This document shows positions 35,662 through 48,608 of a DNA stretch of 64,000 nt, in pieces. The notes below the pieces were generated by a model. It was not told where the DNA came from and did no database searches. It saw only the letters and a list, made by a program, of their open reading frames with translations. Position 1 is the stretch's first letter. Each line of letters starts with the position of its first letter. Position numbers and translations under genes: made by a program. The stretch lies in assembly GCA_033439265.1 (NCBI GenBank), contig JAVTVX010000031.1:3953501-4017500 (forward strand), in the 5' to 3' direction. The stretch comes from Dillenia suffruticosa. Lineage: Eukaryota; Streptophyta; Magnoliopsida; Dilleniales; Dilleniaceae.

Positions 35662-38600
35662 ATGGTTGCACAGGAGTTTACAGTGGATTTAGATAAACCC
35701 CTTGTGTTCCAGGTACGATCTCCATGCTATTCTCTGCATTGGCTTTCTATGGTTCATCAAATTTCTCATTGGCATGGTTCTGCATGTGGGTTTGTTGGAC
35801 TTATTTGTCTCTATTTGCATCCAGAGCTGGCAACCTGTCATTCTGGATCCATGTGAATCCTGGATTGAAATTCTAGATCTATATATATATTTTTTGTGTA
35901 GATTGGAATTCTAGATCTACTATGCCTACCTTTCATTCTTTTTGACCCATAATTATGGTGCCCTCTATCTGTTTCCTTAATCATCTTCTATCAAAAAATT
36001 ATGTTGCTTTCCCTTTCACCATCTAAAACTTTGACTTTTATCATCATGAATTAATTTAAAACTGAAACCAAGTGACTGCGGTCTTGGTTATTTATCATAT
36101 TCTTGCTAAAAACTAATGACCTGGGCTACCATACCTTTATATTTTGGTATATATGATCATATCCGATTCTCTACTTCCTATCTTTGTGTTATCTAGCTGG
36201 AAAAATAAAATATTCTCTGAATCTATAGTCATCATCTCTAACTGGAGAATGCTTGCAGGTTGGTCATCTTGGAGAAGCTTACCAAGAGTGGGTTCACCAG
36301 CCTATAGTCAGTGTTGAAGGCCCCCGATTTTTTGAAAGTGATTTTTGGGAGGTAGCCCCCCTTTCTTTGTTTATAAAGGGCTCTAAAGATCCATAGGGTT
36401 CTTATATTTATTGAGATGTACATAACTGCAAATACAGTTTTACCTTTTTTCTAGTATGGAAATGCAATGATTTGATATTGATTTTTTTTTTTTGGGATAA
36501 AAAATGCTATCAGTGTGATTATGTCTGCAATTTTAACACAATTTCTGCTCAAACCAGTCTTTGACCCGCACAGAATGGTATGCCATTCCAATCATTTGGC
36601 TCCCAGTGGTATGTTGGTTCATATTGAAGTCCATCAGAATGGGCCATACACTTCCTCAGATCGTGGTAATGGTTGTATTTGGCATTTTTATCTGGACTTT
36701 ACTGGAATATACTTTGCATCGCTTCCTTTTTCATATCAAGACAAAGAGCTATTGGTTAGTGACCTCTTTATTTGGCATGCTTCTTCCAGACCCTTGCTTC
36801 AACTTATTGCTTTATTTATTATTATTTTTTCTTTTTAAAGCAACAAAATGACAAACTGGTCATAACTTGATGCAGGGGTAATACCATACATTATCTTCTC
36901 CATGGTTGTCATCATAAACACCCTATGGATGGGCTACGCCTGGTTTTCCCTCCTGCTGCAACAGCTGTATTACTAGTGCCGGTAATTTATTTCAAACCTT
37001 CCTGCTTTTGAGGTTCAGCTTCTTAAAAATTATGGAATGTTGGATTCTTACATATGCTAATATTTTTCCCTAATATTACAGCATCTGCTGATCATCAACC
37101 AAATATATTAGTACATTACTAACCAGTTCATCGAAAGTCTATTTCTTGCATTATGTTATGATTTTTTTGGGGTGTGTAATGCTGTCAGAAGTAGGACCAC
37201 TTTATACTGTTCATTTTGCAAATTCATAAAGTTGATAAATTTCATGGGCCTATTATGATGGAACACACTTCTGTGTAATGTTGTACAACCTGTCATAACT
37301 AAATTAGTCCTTTAGTCTTCCTTTGATGTCTGCAACTGTGTAAACTTGATTGCTTTGGAAAAGTTCATCCCATGTTTCCCTAACACCTGGTTTTTGTTAA
37401 AGGGTTTCGGAATTTTGCATGGGAGCTTTCAAAACCTTTTAGTATTGTCATTTTCAAAGTCCTCAATACCAAAAAAAAAAGGGGGACACAATATTCTTGT
37501 TGATTGTGAAGTTCATTACTACAAGTATCTTTCATATTTATGGGCTTGTCTTTTGTTTCTTTTTACACATTAGAAAGCAATATGAATACATATATTCAAT
37601 TTGGCTTGGGAGCTTTCAAAACCTTTGAGTAGCGTTGTCCTTTTCAAAGTCCTCAATACCAAAAAAAAATGGGACACAATATTCGTGTTGATTGTGAAGT
37701 TCATTACTACAAGTATCTTGCATATTTATGGGCTTATCTTTTGTTTCTTTTTACTCATTAGAAAGCAACATGAATACGTATATTCAATTTGGCTTATGAT
37801 GAAAAATTCACTTCTTTTTAGACAATATTCTTGTTGATTGTGAAGTTCATGACTAGTGTCATGGGCTATCAGAACTTAAACCCATTTGGTTAGTCTGAGA
37901 TCACTTAATCCCCTTGGGACCAAAAGTACCCACTATGCCTCTGTCTGTAAACTGATCAAGATGCAGATAGCATATGTATAAAAATATATTAACTGGGATC
38001 ACTTATGTTGTAAAGTCTACACTACACTATGCCTCCTCTTGTATTTAACTGTGATAGCAATGATGATTCTCCATTACTTTACAACATTAAGATATGCACA
38101 CTTTGCACATTTGCCTCTCAACCCTCATCTGGCAGGATTGAAAGCTTAATGGCAGAAAACTGAAAGGATAATCACATGAAAGTGATAAAAATTTGGAAAT
38201 TTAAACATCCGAAACTGCAAAATTATGAAATGAAACTAATAAGCTTTTAATACTCAGTCAAATATGAACTGAGCTTGTGCATATCGCACAGAGAAGGTTT
38301 ATAATTAAGTTTTTCATATTGATCCCTATGTTCTGTCTTACTGCATGAGGTTAATGCATGAAACATATTTCTATGCTGACTGCAGATGTTTTCTTTTGTC
38401 ATCAGTAATTGATAATGTTATATACTGCTTCTATGCCAGTTCTGGAATTTGGTCAAACTTATTTCAACTCCCTCGACTACTCCTGCACTGTTTGGAGGTG
38501 GTTTACTGGGCTATGTGATGTATGATTGCACCCATTATTATCTGCATCATGGACAGCCAACAAGCAAAGGGGCTAAGAGTCTAAAGGTAAGAAATGTCAG

Positions 38601-38998
38601 GATATCAAATAAAAAAAATATTGCAAATGATCACTTTGTGTCTGGGGCATTAGCAACCATCGGGAGGTTGCTTTTAATGTTCTTTACAAGTGAAGATTAG
38701 TGCGGTGTCTTATCCCTTACAAATATGCATCTTGAAGTACTCTTTTCCCTTTAGGACCTTTTGGGTTTCAGCCATCCAAGTTACTGTTTCATCTAGATGA
38801 TTTAATATTTCCCTTTAATTCATATTTCCCTTTAAAACTGGTGCTTAAGGTGAATGTTGTATGATTGCACTTTGCCAGAAATATCACTTGAATCATCATT
38901 TCCGGATTCAGAACAAGGGATTTGGGATAACTTCATCAGTCTGGGACCGAGTGTTTGGAACTCTTCCTCAGTCTAAAGCCGCAGGAAAAGCTAGATAA
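35662..38998 (+). CDS. Fatty acid 2-hydroxylase, copy 2
   Basis: Same enzyme family and role as copy 1: sphingolipid acyl-chain 2-hydroxylation in the ER membrane. Coding exons: 35662-35712, 36259-36351, 36558-36754, 36876-36981, 38440-38586, 38879-38998. They total 714 bp, 237 residues, with exon lengths and phases identical to copy 1. The N-terminus MVAQEFTVDLDKPLVFQ and the block SVEGPRFFESDFWE are closer to the Arabidopsis FAH sequences as I remember them than copy 1 is. Histidine motifs are HRFLFH, HYLLHGCHHKH, HYYLHH and HLNHH at the same residue positions. The start is fixed by the short leader after the acceptor at 35641 and by agreement with copy 1. Intron 4 (36982-38439) is long and contains a 187-bp tandem duplication. 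This is probably the main FAH of the pair. Confidence 0.96.
37421..37855 (+). repeat. 187-bp tandem duplication in FAH copy 2 intron 4
   Basis: 37421-37607 is repeated at 37608-37795; both begin GGGAGCTTTCAAAACC and end near TTGGCTT. A partial third copy (ACAATATTCTTGTTGATTG and a few bases more) is at about 37822-37855. The copies differ by scattered substitutions and by the length of the internal A-run. Confidence 0.88.
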
Positions 38999-38999
38999 G

Positions 39000-40018
39000 C
39001 CAGGTTGGAATTATAGTATCCTGTCTGCAAATGGTGTCCGCGAATGTCTTCCTGTTAGTGGATGTGATTTTTTTTTTTTTCATCATAAACACATTCTTCC
39101 CATTTTTTTTTTAATTAAATCCGTGTTATTTGTTCTTGGTTGGTTGGTTTTATGGTTTTGAGCAGCATCTTTCTGTCAGGTTTGGTGTGCTGTCAACTTT
39201 AATTTTGGTGATGCCATTAATGGGTACCGATGTATAAAATGGAAGCTATGAGTTTATGATAATCTATCTTCGCTTCGTGTCCAAAGAACTTTATTTTCAG
39301 TTGTAGGTGCTTCACTGTTAGACTCATTTCTCTATGATTATTTGAACTTATGCTCTTCACTGTGGTTCTCTATTCATTTTGGTGCATCTTTAATTCTTGT
39401 GACGATGGACACGATCAAGAGAAAATCTCTTCTCATCAATGAGTAGAACTTGCAAGCTCGATGCTTAGGACTCCTTCAAATTCAACTCACTTTGTATGAC
39501 ACCAGTGTTAGCTAAATATTCATAAATATATTTACATATCCGGGTGTCACCCGATTCAATTGTGGATTGGACGGAAATTAGCTTTTAAAAATATAGAAAA
39601 AGCCATTCTTTGGTTTGGAATAGCAATGTCTAGGATGAACAAAAAGAGTTTTGCATCATGAACTCTATACGGTGCAGTTCAGTTAGAGGTATTTTAGAAG
39701 GTATGCCCGGTCAAATCAGCATATATATATTTAGTTTTATGCCTTGCAATTCTTCCTCAGCCGGGCTTGGGGAACAATGCGGAACCCAGTGTCATTATGT
39801 TAATAAAATATGGCTCGATGGTATGTTTTGAATTGATTCACTGTGGAAACGAGATTTCATAAGTAGAGGCCCTCTAACCTTATTCCTCTTCCTTATTTGC
39901 AAAATACATTTAAAAGGAGTGAAAATTTATAAAGTTAATATTTGGGAGAAGCACAAAAATGCTTCATAATACAAATGGCCATTGAAACTTTAAAAAAGTA
40001 GAAAAAATTCCTATCAAC

Positions 40019-40050
<32 letters not shown>

Positions 40051-41990
40051 GTTTTCCCACTAACTATACAAAGATTAAATGTTGAATTATTTATCTCAAA
40101 GTTGACAATCGTAAATCCCCTTTTAATTATTACCTTATTACTATAACTGTATTTTAATCAAATAAAAAACTGTGCTCTTCCCAAATGATTTTAAAATATC
40201 AAATCTACCATCATTCTTGTTAATATCATAAAAATCATAATAATATTTGCATATTCTCTCATTTTCACACACCATTCAAAGCCACCTTCTACAATCTATT
40301 TTTACTTTTAAATATAAAAGAAAAAATTAAGTTTAAATAGCGACATATCTTCACTTTATTAAAAACAATCCCATATTCTTTTTGATCATTTTAATATATA
40401 AGTTGTTTTTAACACCTTTGATCAAACAACTAAAACTATTTAAAAATAACATTTTTAATAATTTTCCCAAACGCTTCAACTACTTATTTTCAAATTGACT
40501 TAAAGGTTAAAAATATAAATAAATAATTAAACCAAACATGTTATATATCTTTCATGTTATAGTCCTGTTAACAAAAGCGGATCATCAAACTCTTTTGAAT
40601 TGAATGGTTAGATATTTTATTATTTTAATAAGAAATCTTGAATTCATATCCTGAGAATAAAGAAAAATGATTTGGAAGGACTAACTCATCAATAGACCCT
40701 ATAATATTCAGACTAGATTAGTCAGACACCGATTGATTTAATAAAAAATAATAATAATAACGAAAGTGGGTCTCAGATCAACAAGGTGGGTTTTGCGATA
40801 GGGTTGCTTCCTTGTAAAAGCAATCAAGATGCCAATTATAGAGTTGCTTCCTTATGACCACGCATTGCTGGAGGTAACGGGCGACCTTTCTTCTATTTAA
40901 TAATAAAATTATAAATGATAAATTAAGAAAAATTAATCTTGATTGGTTCAAGTATATAATTTTTTTTGGGGTCTCTTAGTGAGGAATAATCCGAAATAAA
41001 CCCTTTTGTTTATCGAGAGTTTGATTTGTTCTTGGGAAGGCTCTAGATTTTATTGGTAGAATAATAGTTAAAATCTTGTTAGTGTTAAAGAGAGACGAAT
41101 AGAAATATGGTATTAGTTTTCCCATACGAAGGAAAAAAAAAATAGAGAGAGAAATTGCACTTATCCGATGTTTATTTTTTTTTATTTTTATTATTGGTAT
41201 TTGAATTTTATCCGATTAATCCAGTTCAAGTACTGTAAGATCCATTTTTAGGTGTTGATTCTTTTAAATCATTTTTCTCTATTCTCAAAATTCGAACTCA
41301 AAAATTTTAATTAAGAAAATAGAGTATTTTGACCACTCAATCTAAAAAACATTTGGTACTTATCCGTGTTTATCGTAAGTGTGCAGGTAATTGTGAGTTT
41401 TTTTATTTGTAAATGGGAATGCAACTAGGAGGCGATGTTTTTCATGTGGTGGGTGTCATGAAAAAAGAGAGTTAAAAATAATTATAATTTATTAGTTGTA
41501 TAATATAGATATCAAATTGTAAATAATATAATCTAAAATATAAAGATTACGATTGGAATGAATTATTTCGATAACTTTAAAATATCTTTTAATAAATTTA
41601 GAAGTTTTTAAACTTTGAAACCAAAATATTTTGGATTAATTTTACCTTGGAAACTTATATTATCTAAACGAGTTCATATCTAAAATTTCAAAGGGATATC
41701 TAAATTTTAAAATAAAGTGGCAAATGGAAATAATAAACAAGTACTAAATAGAGATATGTACAGATTTAGATAATTTTTTTTGACTTCTTTAGAGAGATGT
41801 CATATGTTGATTATATGAGAGAACGACCACACTCATTAGCCTTTTTTTTTACACTTAAAGTTAGCATGACGTACCTACAAGATGTGGATTGTATTTTTTC
41901 ATTATACAAATAATTGTTAGATCTATAATTAATTTAATATTTAAACTAAATTATTATTTAAATTAATAAAAAATATGACGTATATTAGCG
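39000..41990. other. AT-rich intergenic stretch, no gene seen
   Basis: From the 3' end of FAH copy 2 onward I see only 3'-UTR-like and AT-rich sequence. A (A)n run at about 40027-40050 could be the tail of a degraded retroposon, but no coding part is recognisable next to it. Confidence 0.45.
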
Positions 41991-41999
41991 ATAAAAAAA

Positions 42000-43740
42000 A
42001 CTAATCATTGGATTTCTAAAAAATGCCAACGAATGAGACAAAAAAAAGGGTAATAAGTGGAGCAAAACATTCTCTCCCAATCTGATAATTTCAGATTCAA
42101 ATCATTGTACAATAAAAAAAAAGAAATAAATGGTCGACGATATGTGGGGTCAAAAAAAAACAAAAGGAAAAAATCTATATAAAAAAAAGACAAAAAATTT
42201 AAGAGAAAAACGGTAAAAAATAAAAAAAGTAAGGACATGAACAAAAAAAAACCATAGTTTAAAAATAAATAGATGATATTTTATGGGACAAAAAAGGGGG
42301 AAAAATGTATATTCAAAAAAGACAAAAAACTCAGGCAAAAAAGAAAAAAAAAAAGACCAGCTCAAAAAAAAAGAGTAAGGATTTAAATGGACAAGTGAGG
42401 CAAAAAAAGGAAGAAACCTATGTTCCAAAAAAAGAATGACTTAAGGGGAAAAATGGTAAAAAAAATAAATCGAAAAAAGATCTTAATTAAAAAATTGGGT
42501 AAAAAAAGAGAAAGTACCCAAATAAAAAAAATTATAGTCTAAAAATAAAGAGATGACAATATGAGCAAGTCATGAACAAGTAGGAAAAAAAATAAAATGG
42601 GACAAACTATGTAAAAAAATGAAGGAGTTAAAAAGAAACTAGTAAAAAAATAAAAAAGATGAATGATTTGAACGAAAAAAATAGGTCAAAAAATGAGGAA
42701 GGACGTGAATGAAAAAAATTAAAAAAACTGTGATCAATAAGTGAGGTAAAAAACAAAAAAATGGAAAAAACCTATATCCAAAAAAATGAATGATCTAAGA
42801 AAAAACAAAACCAGATAAAAAAAATAAAAAGACAAATGACTCGAATGAAAAAAAGGATCAAAAAAGAGGAAAGATTTGAATGAAAAAAAAAAAGAATATG
42901 AATGAAAAAAATTGGGGTCTCAAAAATATGTGACGAACACACCCTTTCTCTTTTTTCTTTTATATTTATACAAGTTGGATCAAAAAAAGGGAAAAAACCT
43001 ATGTCCCAAAAAATGAAGGAACTAAGCGAAAAATAAAATTGGGTAAAAAAATAAAAAGAGAAATGATCCAAATAAAAAAAGAATTGCGTAAAAAAAAAGG
43101 ACTTGAATTAAAAAAGGGCCTAAATGAAAAGAAAGGGTTCACAAAAGATATGAGATGACCGCACCCTTGAGTGTTTTTATTTATATAGATAAAAAATAAA
43201 AAGAGAAAAGATTTAAATGAAAAAACTGGTAAGAAAAAAAATGACAGACCTGGATGAAAAAAGGACCCAGATGCAAAAAAATTGGGTCTAGAAAATATGG
43301 GAAGGACTTGGATGCAAAAAAAATTAGGGTCTAGAAAATATAGGAAGGACCTGGATGCAAAAAAATGGAGTCCAGAAAATATGGGAAGGGACAACCACTT
43401 CCAAGTGGCATTCTCTTTTATATATAGACAAGCGAGGCAAAAAAATAAAATCAAAAGGGAAAATTCTATGTCAAAAACAAAAGAATGTCCTAAGTGAAAA
43501 AATAATCGGATAAAAGATAAAAAGAGAGAATCCGAATGAAAAAAAAATGGCTCAAAGAAGGGGAAAGATTTGGATTTAAAAAGAACCTAAATTAAAAAAA
43601 GACATTGAGGTCCCAAAAACAAAACCGGACAAAAAAATAAAAAGAGAAAGAATCCAAATGAAAAAAGGATGTTAAAAAAAGGAAGAATTTGAATGAAAAA
43701 AGAACCTAAACTAAAAAAACAAAAGAGCAATGACAATCTC
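42000..43740. repeat. A-rich, purine-biased degenerate repeat field
   Basis: About 1.74 kb is built from short variable words such as AAAAAACCTATGTCCAAAAAA, GGACTTGAATGAAAAAA and GGGTCAAAAAA. The + strand is strongly purine-rich. A landmark block (a GA-rich word, then CACCC or CCACTT, then TTTATATATA-like and ACAAG) recurs near 42961, 43181 and 43418, so there is a loose higher period of about 220-240 bp. Frames on the minus strand look like long Phe/Ser/Leu-rich proteins but are translations of poly-T runs, not genes. I do not recognise the family. Confidence 0.75.
43270..43391. repeat. Three-copy ~42-bp minisatellite in the A-rich field
   Basis: Units start at 43270, 43311 and 43354 with GATGCAAAAAA, continue with GGGTCTAGAAAATATGGGAA or a variant, and end with GGACYTG. 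This is the clearest local tandem order within the A-rich field. Confidence 0.82.
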
Positions 43741-43799
43741 ATTAAAAAATTATACATGCAATACCTATTAGTTTATGATTATCTACATAATAAGTTTTG

Positions 43800-44765
43800 T
43801 TATCTTTGTAAAATCTTATATGGTCTTAAATCCGCATCTCGAACATAGTTTGCAAATTTCAACACTATAATTGGCCACCTTGATTTTCTTTCAAGTGCTA
43901 TCATACCCTATTTATTTGGAAAACAAATCAAGAGACTACTCTTCCTCTTCTCTATTTTGATGATATGATCATCACTCTAGCAATGACAATAAAACATCTC
44001 AATTCAAGAATCATTTCTCCACCAACAATTTGAGATAAAAGATTTAGGTACTCTTTATTATTTTTTGGACACTGAGGTTATATCTAATCAGTTTAGTTAT
44101 TTTTTTATCGCAAACCAACCATACTAGTGACCTTATCTCACATGTTAGTATCACAAATACTAAAATAGCCAATACTTATCTTGAACACAATATTCACCTC
44201 TCAACCACCGATAAAACTCCTTTCAGTGATGATACTCTCTATCGTTAACAAGTTGATAGTCTTGTTTATCTCATTATATCACGTTTTGACATTGTCCATG
44301 TTGTTTACATTATTGGCCAGTTCTTGAGTGGTCCACAAACCACTCATTTTCATTTGTTTTCGTATTTTTCACTACATAAGAGGTACTCTATTTCATAGTT
44401 TTCATTTCTCTAGTTTGTCTCCACTGGAACTATAATCATATTCTGATGTTGATAAGGCCAGAGAACCAGCTGATCATTGCTCTACTAGTAGATATTGTTT
44501 CTTTCTTGGTACATCTCTTATTTCTTGACGTAGTAAAAAACAAATAGTTGTCGCTCATTTTAGTATAGAAGTAGAATATTTAGCCCATGCTAATACCACT
44601 TCTATGTGGCATCATGTCCTTTTTAACACTATTCAACTTGTTTCTACTATCTCCCAATCTTAGATTGTAGACATTTTCACAAAGTCGTAATAAATTCGAC
44701 GATTTCAAAATCTGATTTGCAAACTCAAGATGGCTGATTCATCACCATCTTGAGTTCGAGGGGGA
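43800..44765 (+). pseudogene. Ty1/copia RT-RNase H remnant
   Basis: The + strand, across frames, gives LYGLKSASRT (the copia LYGLKQAPR block) at about 43812, LLYFDDMII (RT catalytic YVDD position, here FDD) at about 43948, then FHYIRGTLFHSFHFS near 44370. RNase H follows (YSDVDKAREPADHCSTSRYC, SRSKKQIVVAHFSIEVEYLA) at about 44436-44590. The end FTKS..RRFQNLICKLKM at about 44677-44730 is typical of the C-terminus of copia polyproteins. Gag, protease and integrase are absent and several stops are present. Confidence 0.82.
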
Positions 44766-45085
44766 TGTCAACATATATAATATCATTACAATTATTAGAA
44801 TATTATGACCAATTCAGTTTCATTAGTATTCATCTGTTACCATTTCAGCATATACTTATCGTCTCTTTCAAATTCAACTGATTTTCATTATCCATATTGA
44901 GTTTGAGTGAGGATATTAGTACATATTTTGAGAATATTTCACTTTGTTAGAAAATATTATGAGAATATTTAATTTTCTTTATTTTTATATTTTCATATTT
45001 GTAATAATGAGTTTTTTTTATATAAGTCCAATCTATTAACATTTTATTGAAATAATAGATCATTAAAATTCATATTATTATATTG
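44766..45085 (+). repeat. Probable 3' LTR remnant of the copia element
   Basis: Right after the RNase H end, a purine tract CGAGGGGGA precedes TGTCAACATATATAATATC, the usual arrangement of PPT and LTR in copia elements. The right border near 45085 is approximate, and no second LTR was found in the window. Confidence 0.5.
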
Positions 45086-45830
45086 CTTCTCCTTTAATAT
45101 GGTGGAATATATGTATAGTTGGGGTTAAAAAATGAAATATTAGAGTGCTTATAGTTGTCAATAAAAAATACTATTATGAAAAAAGGTCCCACCAATGGCT
45201 GAGATGTGAGAATTAAGTTGAAGAGAAGTACTGACTGTTTTAGTATTTATGACGTCAGCACTTGAAATACATATTTGGTTTATAATAAAAAATATTTAGA
45301 CTCATTATATGTAACCTAATAGAGCATATTGGCAACAACCTCTTATGGTTTACAAGAGACGTGCATGGTCAAAATCACAAAATTTGGTTTGTGATATAAC
45401 TGATAATAAGAGGTTTAGTTAAAATTTATCTTAAATATTATTGATTTTATCTTTTAGTTTTGAATTCAATTTTAAGATTTCTTTTTATTATAGTAGATAA
45501 AATTTATTTTGATTAGATTATTATCCTTAGATAAAATTATTCTTTTATATGAATTGATGATATTTTTATTGGATAAATTTCATTTTACATAGGAAAAGAA
45601 TTATATTTTTAGTTAGTTGAAGATTTTTTAAGTTTTATTTCTCTATAAATCGATACTTATATAACCTTTCAAAGGCAACGCTTTTTTTTTTTTAGATTAT
45701 TACTCGGTCAATAAATAATTTTTCAGATTGTGAGATGCAATTCTCCTTTAAGTATGAAGTCTAAACACCATAGGTTGCAATCTAGCCCAATTTTCCTTTT
45801 ACTTGACACCATTATTACTATGCCTTCTAT
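45086..45830. other. AT-rich stretch, possible 5' LTR of the next gypsy element
   Basis: TATAAATC at about 45650 and sequence up to about 45842 resemble the promoter and end of an LTR. TTGGTATAAGGATTG follows, which matches a tRNA-iMet primer site at 8 of 12 bases. No partner LTR was identified, because the 3' side is cut near 50308, so this remains tentative. Confidence 0.35.
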
Positions 45831-48425
45831 TTTGTCTTGCGTCAATTGGTATAAGGATTGAAATTCTTATTAATTTTAAGATTGTTTTCTCCCACTAACT
45901 AGGGTGACTAATGTGGGTTGAATTCAAGAGCTGAACGTCTAGTGGGCAGTACGCAAGAAGTGACTGAACAATTAAAGAATTTAACCTAGTAATTGAAATA
46001 TTGTTGAAAGGGCCAGCACAATCTACTGATAAAGGAACATCTGAAACTCCAACTATGATGACCCAAAACCTTCAAGTAGTACAACCACATCCCCGAGGAA
46101 GAGTCGAACAACAGCTAGAGACTTCACAAAGAAAATCAAGATTAAAGTCTCATATTTCGAAGGCAAAATCGATGAAGTCATATTTTGTGATAGATTTAGT
46201 TCTCTTGAAGATTGGCGAAAGAATAATTCGCAATATATTTATCGCATGGTTGCATCTCTCGAAGAAATATTTTGACAGGTATGATATGGAGGATTCTCGA
46301 TGAATTCGATTTAATAAGATAAAGTTGGTTGGTTTGACAAAATAATGGTGGAGTATAGTAGAAAGCGACCTACAACGACAAGATCAACAACCTATTAGAA
46401 CTTGGAAAGCGATGAAAGTTAAGCTACAAAATAAATATTTGCCTTATAACTATTTTGATTGGATATGTGAAAAAGTTTTTACAATAAAGGAAGGCAGCAT
46501 GAATGTGACTGAATATATATATAGTAATTTGAGGAGCTCAAGATGCACGGTCCAATTTAGAAAAGTGTAGAGTATGCAATAACTCGATTTAAAGTAGGAA
46601 TAAGCGCATATATTAAGTGAGAATTGGCTAAACAACCCCTCTATAGTTTGGAGGACGCCTTCCAATTTGTATTATGTGGAAGAATATTTAAACCATCTAA
46701 GTACTAAAAGAATTGGGGTTCAAAGTGAAGAATTTAGAGTAAAAAGATAATTCTCACAAAATTAACAAGCCACAACAAAACCTAATGTGGTCAATCCCAA
46801 AAACAAAACAAACCAGTCAGGAGGAAGAAATAATAAGAGTATTATGTGCTTTAAATGTGAAGAGCAAGACCACATTGGTTTCTAATGCCCACAAAAGAAT
46901 AATCTTCATTGGGAGTAGAAAGAACAACAAAAAAGGTGATTGGGAATGATGAAATAGATGACTCTTTTGATTATGGAGAATATTTGGATGATGATCCTAC
47001 ATGTGATGATGACATGGACGTATCATTAACAACAGTGGTATGACAAATCCTAGTAACTCTAAAGGTAGAGGAAGAAAATCGAAAGTATATCTCAATTTTC
47101 CAAATACTAGTACATCGTGGAAAACACACTAAGAAGCTTATCGTTGATAGAGGTAGCCACATGAATGTGGTGCCTTGTTTTATTGTAGAATGTCTCAAGT
47201 TATCAACCAACCCACACTCTTAACCATACAAAGTTGCATGGAATGATATCACAATTATCCCAATAACCAAATAGTGCCTTATCTCTTTCAAGTCTAGAGT
47301 TTATAGTGATTTCATTTTCTATGATATCATCTCTATGCAAGTGACACACACATTCTTTTAGGGCGTCCATGGTTTTATGATCGGAATATCAATCATAATA
47401 GTAGAGATAAATGCATTCTCATATGAGAATATGCTTATTGTGCTACAACCTATAAGTACTTTAGAGATAAAACACATGGGGAAAAATAGCAACAAAATTT
47501 GAGAGCAATGTTGAAGGTAACAGAAGTTATCTTTATGTCCTAACAAGAAGAAGTTTGATATGAAAAGCCAAGAATCAAAAGTGGTGTTTGCTGCTATTGT
47601 AAGAGAAGTAGAAAATTCAGAAAATACTCTTATCAACAATATGTCTCCAGAGGCAGTAAAGCTACTGACTGAGAATTTTCTGATGTACACCTGAAAAATT
47701 GCCTTGGGAAGTTCCCCCTATATGTAACATCCAACATGCTATTGATTTGATACCTGAAACGTAATTACCAAATCTACCGACCTATAAGATGAATCCAAGT
47801 GAGCTTGAATAGATGAAGAGGTAAGTTGAAGAGTTGTTATCAAAGGTGTTTATTTGAGAAGTCCATGTGTAGTCTTAGCATTACTCATGCAAAAGAAAGA
47901 TGGCAGCTGGTATATATGTGTTGATAGTCGAGCTATTAATAAGATCACCATCAAGTAGAGGTTTTCTATACTTAGATTGGATGACATGTTGGATATGATG
48001 ACCGGTTTCACTATTTTCTAAAAAATGAATGGAATACTATTTTTAAAACCATGGATGATCTTTATGAGTGGTTAGTTATACTTTTTGGACTTTCTAATAC
48101 TCTTAGCATATTCATGAGGTTTTATTTCAGCCGTTCATTAGATAATTCCTTACCGTCTAATATGATAATATTCTAATTATAATAAAGATAAAGAGTATTA
48201 CATTTTTCCCTTGCAGGCCAAGAGAAATTAATTTGAAGAGGTGCTCATTTTTAAGATTAGCATGGTACTCTTGGATTACATTATTTCCTTTATGGAGTTG
48301 AGGTAGATCCTAGCAAGATTGAGGTGATTAAAACATGGTCAACCCTTATAACCTTGCATGAAGCGAGTAGCTTTCATAGTTTGGTCACATTCTATAGGCA
48401 TTTTATTTGAAATTTCAATACTACT

Positions 48426-48608
48426 ATGACTCCTATCACATATTGTATGAAGAAGAGAGAGTTTACATGGACCAATGTTGCATCCAAGGCCTTTGAAGAA
48501 TTCAAGAAAAAGATGACTGAAGCACCCGTCTTGAGATTGTTAGATTTTAATAAAGTGTTTAAAGTTGCTTCTGATGAAGCACGTTGTTTTGAAGGAGTGC
48601 TAAGTTAA
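48426..48608 (+). pseudogene. RT/RNase H junction fragment of the gypsy element
   Basis: The longest open piece here reads REFTWTNVASKAFEEFKKKM, then TEAPVLRLLDFNKVFKVASD. This is the conserved start of Ty3/gypsy RNase H, where the Asp of VASD is the first catalytic residue. Sequence continues in other frames on both sides. It is part of the element above, not a gene of its own. Confidence 0.75.

Noticed and set aside
40027..40050. Poly(A) run as a SINE or retrogene tail
   Set aside because: No Pol III boxes, coding sequence or target duplication could be recognised beside it.
42005..43454. Long minus-strand reading frames rich in Phe, Leu and Ser
   Set aside because: They are translations of poly-A runs of the + strand. 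The frames overlap each other and carry no domain, so they are composition artefacts.
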